From NCBI GenBank assembly GCA_965651815.1, contig CBFGTJ010000017.1:1-28313 (forward strand): 28,313 nt of DNA, in the 5' to 3' direction. A program made the position numbers and the translations under genes. Shown here in pieces: positions 23,455 to 28,313 of this stretch. Each line of letters begins with the position of its first letter. The first letter of the stretch is position 1. Below the pieces are notes generated by a model that had not been told where the DNA came from, searched no databases, and saw nothing but the letters and a program-made list of their open reading frames with translations. This DNA comes from CBFGTJ01 sp965651815. Its GTDB lineage: Bacteria > Actinomycetota > Acidimicrobiia > Acidimicrobiales > Microtrichaceae.

Positions 23455-23775
23455 ATGGGGACCTCACGACGTCAGACTCCCCGTATGAAGGCACTGACGG
23501 TTGACACCGAATGGATGGCACGCGGCAACTGCGCCGACAAGCCGCCGAGCCTCTTCTTCCCCTCCGACGGCGTCGGCGTCGAGGTCGCTCGCCGGGTGTG
23601 CGCCGACTGTCCCGTGCGGACGGAATGCCTCGAGTACGCACTGGCCAACCGGATCGACCACGGTGTGTGGGGAGGGACCTCGGAGCGAGAGCGGCGACGG
23701 ATCCTCAAGGCGCGCGCCGCAGAAGCACGCGAGCGCGAGCGGGAAGCCCGCGGCGACGCGGTCGGCGTCGGCTGA
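23455..23775 (+). CDS. WhiB-family iron-sulfur transcriptional regulator
   Basis: Wbl proteins are actinobacteria-specific regulators that hold a 4Fe-4S cluster and usually act with the principal sigma factor. Counting from ATG 23455 (106 aa) the four cysteines are C26, C49, C52 and C58 (CxxC then Cx5C), followed by the GVWGG turn and a basic C-terminal tail (SERERRRILKARAAEARERERE). ATG 23455 has GAGGGA four bases upstream; ATG 23485 (MKALTVD, 96 aa) is possible but has no ribosome site. The subclass is uncertain. It is divergent from the htrA-like gene and ends 7 nt from the convergent tatA. Confidence 0.9.
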   Translation: MGTSRRQTPRMKALTVDTEWMARGNCADKPPSLFFPSDGVGVEVARRVCADCPVRTECLEYALANRIDHGVWGGTSERERRRILKARAAEAREREREARGDAVGVG

Positions 23776-23782
23776 CCCCGGA

Positions 23783-23989
23783 CTACTTCTTCGAGGACCT
23801 GCGGCCTGACGGCTTCGGGTCCTCGTCGCCCTCTTCGGGATCCTCGTCGTCGGCGCTGCCCTCGGCGATACCCTTCTTGAACTCCTTCTGCGCCTGGCCG
23901 AGGCTGCGTGCGAGCTTCGGGATCTGCGATCCGCCGAACAGCAGCACGGCCACGATCACGACGATGATCCACTCGTTGCCACTCATCAT
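23783..23989 (-). CDS. tatA: Sec-independent translocase subunit TatA
   Basis: TatA forms the pore-like oligomer of the twin-arginine export system. The 68-residue protein has an N-terminal transmembrane helix (EWIIVVIVAVLLFGGSQIPKL), the FGG hinge and SQIPKLARSLGQAQKEFKKG amphipathic helix typical of TatA/E, then an acidic, disordered tail ending in basic residues. The pair of Met codons at 23984-23989 is the start; TAGGCT ends 7 nt before the first. A longer frame to 24010 lies upstream of that promoter. No tatB or tatC is adjacent. Confidence 0.93.
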   Translation of the reverse strand: MMSGNEWIIVVIVAVLLFGGSQIPKLARSLGQAQKEFKKGIAEGSADDEDPEEGDEDPKPSGRRSSKK

Positions 23990-23996
23990 CCTGGTG

Positions 23997-24002
23997 AGCC
24001 TA
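23997..24002 (-). promoter_or_regulatory. -10 element of tatA, probable leaderless start
   Basis: Minus-strand TAGGCT, 7 nt before ATG 23989, in the same CCGGTAGGCTC context as ppk1. Confidence 0.5.
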
Positions 24003-24034
24003 CCGGTCACCGGGAGCAGGTGGTCGGCGGCGAC

Positions 24035-24664
24035 GTGACGGACGGCAGGCCGGGAGGCCCCGACGAGTCAGGCCCGGAGCTGCGTGCCCGGTTGAGGGCG
24101 GCGCGGCGCGCGGTGGACCGGGGCGGCCGGCGAGCGGCGGAGCGCGGGCTCGCGTCGCGGCTCGAGTCGCTGCCCGAGCTGTCGCAGCCCGCCCCGGGGC
24201 ACGCACGGCTCGCCACCTACGTGGCCGCCGACGGCGAGCTCGACCCGAACGGCGCGCTGGACGCGCTGCGCGCCCGGGGTTGGGAACCGCACCTGCCGGT
24301 CGTGGCCGACGGCCGGCGCATGTCGTTCACGCCGTGGCCGGCGGGCGCGGACCTGGTGCGGAACCGCTACGGCATCCCCGAACCGGCCGGCGGGCCGCGG
24401 CGACCGGCGGCGGACCTCGACGTCGTGCTCGTGCCGTGCGTCGCGGTGGACCCGTCCGGCAACCGGCTCGGGTTCGGCGCCGGCTTCTACGACCGCGCCC
24501 TGGAGCCGGTGCGCACGGCCGTCCGGCCGCTGCGCATCGCCGTGGCGTGGGACCACGCCGTGGTCGACGAGATCACCCCGTGCTCGTGGGACGTGCCCGT
24601 GCACGTGGTGGTGACGGAGCGGCGGGTGCTCCGCCCGGGGGAGGTGCCGCACCCCGGCGCCTGA
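24035..24664 (+). CDS. 5-formyltetrahydrofolate cyclo-ligase
   Basis: The enzyme converts 5-formyltetrahydrofolate to 5,10-methenyltetrahydrofolate with ATP, returning folate stored or damaged in the 5-formyl form to one-carbon metabolism. In 209 residues it has the N-terminal LRARLRAARRAV helix, a central YVAADGELD, the DLVLVP-like DVVLVPCVAVD (129-139) and the nucleotide-binding GFGAGFYDR (146-154, usually GxGKGYYDR). GTG 24035 was preferred because it starts MTDGRPG; GTG 24020 with GGGAG just before it would add five residues. It is divergent from tatA within 45 nt and convergent with the second whiB gene. Confidence 0.88.
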   Translation: MTDGRPGGPDESGPELRARLRAARRAVDRGGRRAAERGLASRLESLPELSQPAPGHARLATYVAADGELDPNGALDALRARGWEPHLPVVADGRRMSFTPWPAGADLVRNRYGIPEPAGGPRRPAADLDVVLVPCVAVDPSGNRLGFGAGFYDRALEPVRTAVRPLRIAVAWDHAVVDEITPCSWDVPVHVVVTERRVLRPGEVPHPGA

Positions 24665-24695
24665 GGGGAGGCCGTGGCGCTGCGGGAGGGGAGGA

Positions 24696-25004
24696 TCAGG
24701 CGGTGCGGGGCTGCTGCTGCTGGGCGGCGCGGGCGAGGGCCCGCTGGCGGCGGATCCGGCGACGCTCGCGCTCGCTCAGCCCACCCCAGATGCCGAACTT
24801 CTCGCCGTTGGCGAGCGCGTACTCGAGGCAGTCCTCGCGGACGACGCAGCCCTGGCAGACGCCCTTGGCCTCCTTCGTCGACGCCCCACGCTCCGGGAAG
24901 AAGAGGTCGGGGTCGACGCCGAGGCAGTTGGCGTACATCTGCCAGCTCTCTGCTTCGGTACCCCCGTCGACGTGTGCCATCTGGTCCTCCGTACCGTCGT
25001 TCAT
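24696..25004 (-). CDS. whiB2: WhiB-family regulator, WhiB2/WhmD-like
   Basis: This 102-residue Wbl protein carries C27, C50, C53 and C59 for a 4Fe-4S cluster. The core DPDLFFPERGASTKEAKGVC and the closing YALANGEKFGIWGGLSERERRRI match Streptomyces WhiB and mycobacterial WhiB2/WhmD closely, a lineage linked to septation and cell division. The tail is basic and ends in a Gln run. ATG 25004 has an AGGGGGAG site four bases upstream; ATG 24980 with GGAGG is an alternative. Two palindromes lie about 60-85 nt upstream and may be its operator. The subclass call rests on recall, not on a search. Confidence 0.9.
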   Translation of the reverse strand: MNDGTEDQMAHVDGGTEAESWQMYANCLGVDPDLFFPERGASTKEAKGVCQGCVVREDCLEYALANGEKFGIWGGLSERERRRIRRQRALARAAQQQQPRTA

Positions 25005-25062
25005 CGCGCTCCCCCTCGCTGCGGGTCCGGCCCGTCCGAGCCGCCGCCGGGCCCCGTGACGA

Positions 25063-25089
25063 CGATGTAATTACATCGGTGTAAACACC
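25063..25089. promoter_or_regulatory. Palindromic operator candidates upstream of whiB2
   Basis: CGATGTAATTACATCG (25063-25078) is a perfect 16-bp palindrome, and GGTGT-AA-ACACC (25078-25089) is an adjoining inverted repeat. They form a rare AT-rich patch in very GC-rich DNA. On the minus strand TTAC-N6-GTAA spans the two, close to the BldD consensus but with six rather than five central bases. Likely a regulator site at the whiB2 promoter. Confidence 0.55.
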
Positions 25090-25144
25090 AATCCTGACCG
25101 GTTCCCCCGGCGAACGCAAGAGGGTTCTCCCGGCGCGACACGAC

Positions 25145-25164
25145 GGCGCGCGCCGACGCGCGCC
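25145..25164 (-). terminator. CG hairpin after the VWA gene
   Basis: GGCGCGCG (25145-25152) and CGCGCGCC (25157-25164) pair perfectly around CCGA, about 60 nt after the VWA gene stop. There is no T-run. The whole interval 25090-25226 is very rich in CG dinucleotides and shows no gene. Confidence 0.4.
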
Positions 25165-25226
25165 CAGCGCGTGCGGACGAGCGCGCGGGGCGGCGCGGGG
25201 CGACGCCGCACGCCCGCGCGGGTGGC

Positions 25227-27230
25227 TCAGCGGCGGGCGCGGAGCATCTCGCGCTTCTGCTCGATGAAGTCCACCAGCACGTAGTCGCCCAGCGTCTGCG
25301 GCGTCGTGAAGAACGCCCTGCCGCCGTTCAGCCGGGTCATCTGCTCGATGAAGTGCTGGAGGCTCCGGTCGGGGTCGAGCATGAAGGTGTTGATGCGGAT
25401 CCCCTCACGGGTGCAGCGGCTCACCTCGAGCAGCGTCGCGTCGACCGTGGCCCGCACGGGTGGGTAGTGGAACTCCGGCTCGCCGTAGGAGTTGATGTGG
25501 GCCGTGGGCTCGCCGTCGGTGATCATCACGATCTGCTTCGTGCCCGTCTGGCGCGACAGCAGCTGGCGCGCGAGCTGGAAGCCGTGCTGCATGTTCGTCC
25601 CGTAGACGAAGTCCCAGCTGACCTCGGGCAGCTGCTCGGCGGTCAGCGTGCGTGCCACCTCCGAGAACCCGACGATGCCGAGGTAGTCGCGCGGGTACTG
25701 CATCGAGATCAGCGAGTGGAGGGCCATCGCGACCTTCTTCGCGGGGAGGAAGTTGTCGCGCATGGGCATCGACAGCGACAGGTCGAGCATCAGCACCGTC
25801 GACGAGCGCACGAGCTGCTCGGTCTGCTCGATCTCGAAGTCGTCGGGCTGCAGCCGCACCGGTGCGGTCTCACCGCGGACGATCGCGTTGCGGATGGTGC
25901 GACCGATGTGCAGGTTGAACGGGTCGCCCCACTCGTAGGGCTTGGTGGTGTGGTTGCGCTCGTGCCCGACGCCGACCGACTCGAGGTCGTGGCGGCCGAA
26001 GCGGTCGCGGTCGAGCTTGCGGAACAGCTCGGCGAGCGCGTTCTGCCCGAGGCGGCGCATGCCGAGCGGGGTGAGCTCCATGCGCCCCTCCCGCTGCTCG
26101 ATCAGCCCGGCGTCGCTCAGCATCCGGGTGATCTCCGCCATGCGCTCCAGGCTGGCGGCGGCGTCGTCGCCCAGCAGCTCGCGGACGCGGTCGAGGTCCG
26201 CCTCGGCGAGGGCGCCGGGGCTCGGGGCGGAGCGCATCAGCTGCTCGAGCTGGTCCAGGTCGCCGAGCTCCGACATCAGCGAGGTGGCGGCGGCCATGTC
26301 GAGCGGGTCGCTCCCCTCGAACGAGTAGCCCGCCTGCCAACCCGCGTCGGGCACCTCCCGCCGCAGGTGCTCGCCGAGCTGCTCCACCTGCCACCGCAGG
26401 TCCATGTCCTCGAGCAGCTGGTCCGACAGCGCCTGGAGCTGCGCGCGCTGCTCCGGGGTCATCGAGTTGAGCATCGCCTGCGCGGCCGCCATCCGGCGCG
26501 CCATCACCTCGAGGAGCTCGTCGAGGGTCTGGGGGTTCTCCGGGAAGAAGTCGCCGTAGCGCTCCATGAACCCGTCGAAGTCGGGCGTCTCGCCCCGGGC
26601 ACGCTGGTCGAGCATGTGGTTGAGCTCGGCCATCATGTCCTTCATCCGGGCGAGGTCCTCGGGGGTCAGCGAGCTCATCGCGCCGGCCATGCGGTCGACG
26701 GTCTGCTGCACCAGCTGCTCCCGGAGGCGGTCGAGCAGGTCGTCGAACCGCTGCTGCGCCTCCGCGGAGGTGAAGTCGTAGGACTGGAGGCCCTTGACCT
26801 GCCCGGCGAGGTCGGGCGGCAGCATGTCGAGCTCGAGCTGCTTGGCCGCGTTGGTCTGCTCGGTGAGCTCCCGCCGGCGCTCGTCACCCGACGCGGCCGC
26901 CTCCTCGACCTGCCGCTCGAGCTCCGCGCGCTCGGTCGCGACGACGTCGCGCAACTCCTCGGCGATGTCGGAGTACACCCCGCCCAGGTCGTAGCGCTCG
27001 AGGGTCTCCTCACGGCGGCGGCGGATCCGCTCGAGCATCTCCCGCAGGCCCTCGATCCGCTCTCCGTTGCGGTCCTCGAAGCCCTGCTGCATCATCCGGC
27101 GCAGCGCCGCGTTCAGGTCACCGTGGTAGAGCAGGTCGTCGGTGAGCTGCTCCATGACGTCGAGGGCGTCGAGCTCGAACCCCTTCTGGGTCCCGTCCCA
27201 CGGCGAGTAGCGGAAGCGCAGCCGTGCCAT
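25227..27230 (-). CDS. VWA domain protein (Rv0959-like), partner of an AAA+ ATPase
   Basis: This 667-residue cytoplasmic protein has a long, charged, largely helical N-terminal part (1-420), rich in Met, Gln, Glu and Arg, and a C-terminal von Willebrand A domain (about 475-640). The metal site DxSxS is intact as DLSLS (483-487), with T545 in YGTNM and D572 in ITDGEPT. Such proteins work with MoxR or Mg-chelatase-like ATPases, as the BchD-type partner. Size and layout match mycobacterial Rv0959, as far as I recall, whose neighbour Rv0958 is the ATPase, as here. There is no signal peptide. The client is unknown. ATG 27230 has only a weak, distant ribosome site. Confidence 0.85.
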   Translation of the reverse strand: MARLRFRYSPWDGTQKGFELDALDVMEQLTDDLLYHGDLNAALRRMMQQGFEDRNGERIEGLREMLERIRRRREETLERYDLGGVYSDIAEELRDVVATERAELERQVEEAAASGDERRRELTEQTNAAKQLELDMLPPDLAGQVKGLQSYDFTSAEAQQRFDDLLDRLREQLVQQTVDRMAGAMSSLTPEDLARMKDMMAELNHMLDQRARGETPDFDGFMERYGDFFPENPQTLDELLEVMARRMAAAQAMLNSMTPEQRAQLQALSDQLLEDMDLRWQVEQLGEHLRREVPDAGWQAGYSFEGSDPLDMAAATSLMSELGDLDQLEQLMRSAPSPGALAEADLDRVRELLGDDAAASLERMAEITRMLSDAGLIEQREGRMELTPLGMRRLGQNALAELFRKLDRDRFGRHDLESVGVGHERNHTTKPYEWGDPFNLHIGRTIRNAIVRGETAPVRLQPDDFEIEQTEQLVRSSTVLMLDLSLSMPMRDNFLPAKKVAMALHSLISMQYPRDYLGIVGFSEVARTLTAEQLPEVSWDFVYGTNMQHGFQLARQLLSRQTGTKQIVMITDGEPTAHINSYGEPEFHYPPVRATVDATLLEVSRCTREGIRINTFMLDPDRSLQHFIEQMTRLNGGRAFFTTPQTLGDYVLVDFIEQKREMLRARR

Positions 27231-27280
27231 CGCGCGCGGGTACCCCGCCGCCCCTCGTCGTTCCCGTCGGCATCCCCGAG

Positions 27281-27334
27281 CCGTTCTGTTCGGCGGATGA
27301 CAACGAAAACCTTGACATCCGCCGAACAGAACGG
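27281..27334. repeat. Perfect 19-bp inverted repeat between the AAA+ and VWA genes
   Basis: CCGTTCTGTTCGGCGGATG (27281-27299) and its exact complement (27316-27334) are separated by 16 nt. After an A-A mismatch the stem gains three more pairs (CAA/TTG). It starts 14 nt after the AAA+ gene stop and ends 50 nt before the VWA start. It could be a transcription attenuator, an mRNA processing or stability hairpin, or a protein-binding site. No transposase or target duplication was seen. Confidence 0.75.
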
Positions 27335-27347
27335 GTGGTGGGTGGGG

Positions 27348-28313
27348 TCAGCCGCGGGTGCGGTACTGGGCCCGCCCGCCGACGGCGTCCTTGTTGAGCC
27401 GCTTCGACAGGTGCAGCCCCTCGAGCACGAGCTCCACCGCGGACGCCACCGCGCCGGCGGAGGGTTCGCGGCCCGCGACCTCGGCCACGACGCTGCCGAG
27501 CGCCGGGACCTCGCTGACCAGCGAGGTGTAGCTGTCCGCGGGCACGTCCTCACCGGTCTCCACCGGGCCGCGCTGCTCGAGCGCGTCGACCACGGCGACG
27601 AGGCCCTCCGGCGGGACCCGGTCGCGGAACACCTGCAGGACCGCGGCCCGCACGAGGTGGTCGAGGATCTGCTCCTCGCGGCCCTCCTCGAGCGTCTCGA
27701 TCTCGACCTTCCCGGCGGTCGCGGCGGGCAGCGCCTCCAGGTCGCAGATGCGGGGCACGACCTCGGTCTCGCCGGCGACCAGCGAGCGGCGGACGGCGTT
27801 CGCGACCATCACCTCGTAGTTCGACACCGACAGGCGCACCGACACGCCGGAGCGCTGGGAGATGTGCGGGCTCGAGCGGGCGAGCTGCGACAGCGTGGCG
27901 ATGATCTCGCTCATGTGGTCGGGGACGACGACCTCGATGCCGTCGGCCTCGAAGGGCCGGGCCTCCTGCTCGACGATCGCGACCTCGGTCTCGACCTCCA
28001 GCGGGTAGTGCGTGCGCACCTGCGAGCCGAAGCGGTCCTTCAGCGGCGTGATGAGCCGGCCGCGGTTCGTGTAGTCCTCCGGGTTCGCGGAGGCGACGAG
28101 CAGCACGTCGAGGGGCAGGCGGACCTTGTAGCCGCGGATCTGCACGTCGCGCTCCTCGAGCACGTTCAGCAGGCCCACCTGGATCCGCTCCGCGAGGTCG
28201 GGCAGCTCGTTGATCGCGAAGATCCCCCGGTTGGTGCGGGGCACCAGCCCGTAGTGGAGGGTCAGCTCGTCGGACAGGTAGCGGCCCTCGGCGACCTTGA
28301 TCGGGTCGACCTC
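27348..28313 (-). CDS. MoxR/Mg-chelatase-like AAA+ ATPase (Rv0958-like), N-terminus outside window
   Basis: Only the last 321 residues are present; the frame stays open at the right edge, so Walker A is missing. Visible AAA+ features are the Walker B region GIFAINELPDL, in which the usual Asp-Glu is Asn-Glu, the QVGLLNVLEERDVQIRG helix, sensor-1 VASANPEDYTNRGRLITPLKDRFG and the arginine-finger-like KDRFGS. After the core lies a helical C-terminal domain. These fit the Mg-chelatase I/sigma54-interacting branch exemplified, from memory, by Rv0958. It is upstream of and probably co-transcribed with the VWA gene. The likely job is ATP-driven remodelling of a client protein. Confidence 0.87.
   Translation of the reverse strand, partial: EVDPIKVAEGRYLSDELTLHYGLVPRTNRGIFAINELPDLAERIQVGLLNVLEERDVQIRGYKVRLPLDVLLVASANPEDYTNRGRLITPLKDRFGSQVRTHYPLEVETEVAIVEQEARPFEADGIEVVVPDHMSEIIATLSQLARSSPHISQRSGVSVRLSVSNYEVMVANAVRRSLVAGETEVVPRICDLEALPAATAGKVEIETLEEGREEQILDHLVRAAVLQVFRDRVPPEGLVAVVDALEQRGPVETGEDVPADSYTSLVSEVPALGSVVAEVAGREPSAGAVASAVELVLEGLHLSKRLNKDAVGGRAQYRTRG

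Noticed and set aside
23792..23825. Inverted repeat CGAGGACC/GGTCCTCG as a tatA/whiB terminator
   Set aside because: It lies within the tatA coding sequence and has an 18-nt loop; it could contribute, but the evidence is too weak.
27312..27317. TTGACA as a plus-strand -35 element
   Set aside because: No -10 hexamer follows at 16-18 nt, and there is no plus-strand gene; it is part of the loop and arm of the inverted repeat.
27281..27334. Inverted repeat as ends of an insertion sequence
   Set aside because: Only 16 nt lie between the arms, with no transposase and no target-site duplication.
1..28313. CRISPR arrays, tRNA or rRNA genes, prophage or integrase genes
   Set aside because: No regularly spaced repeats, cloverleaf-like sequence or relevant proteins were found by reading; dedicated searches were not possible.

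Overview
The window is uniformly GC-rich and closely packed. It carries two WhiB-family regulators, a SenX3/RegX3-type phosphate two-component system, a MutT-Ppk1 pair and an Rv0958/Rv0959-like AAA+/VWA pair, so the host is an actinobacterium. MreB and an N-terminal RPWTHPSE motif on a membrane-anchored protease-fold protein make an Acidimicrobiia-like lineage my best guess; that part is inference. I saw no tRNA, rRNA, CRISPR array, transposase or phage gene.

Layout. 1-133 (-): start of an uncharacterised small gene. 301-5105 (+): a complete branched-chain amino acid type ABC importer in the order livG-livF-livH-livM-binding lipoprotein, with four-base start/stop overlaps at three junctions, ended by a 17-bp hairpin. 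5175-6378 (-): mreB behind a small membrane protein gene. 6500-8707 (+): two protease-fold proteins that both seem to have lost catalytic residues. 8742-10178 (-): an MFS transporter. 10221-18808 (-): the phosphate block, pstS1, then pstS2-pstC-pstA-pstB-phoU-surE-senX3-regX3, with an 11-bp-period PHO-box-like repeat upstream of each pstS. 18949-21480 (-): ppk1 and a MutT-like Nudix hydrolase. 21535-23275 (-): a small unknown gene and an active HtrA-type protease. 23455-25004: whiB-like gene, tatA, 5-formyltetrahydrofolate cyclo-ligase and a second whiB gene resembling WhiB2/WhmD. 25227-28313 (-): a VWA protein preceded by a MoxR/Mg-chelatase-like AAA+ ATPase cut by the window edge, with a perfect 19-bp inverted repeat between them.

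How it works together. About 11 kb serves phosphate: uptake (Pst), sensing and feedback (SenX3-RegX3-PhoU), nucleotide dephosphorylation (SurE) and polyphosphate storage (Ppk1). Two modes of gene start are visible. Genes inside operons have Shine-Dalgarno sites or overlapping stops, while seven genes that begin a transcription unit have a TANNNT-like -10 hexamer only 6-8 nt before the start codon, as expected for leaderless mRNAs. The strongest leads are the two adjacent degenerate proteases, the paired PHO boxes, the long inverted repeat between the AAA+ and VWA genes, the palindromes upstream of the second whiB gene, and a probable CTG start codon for mreB.
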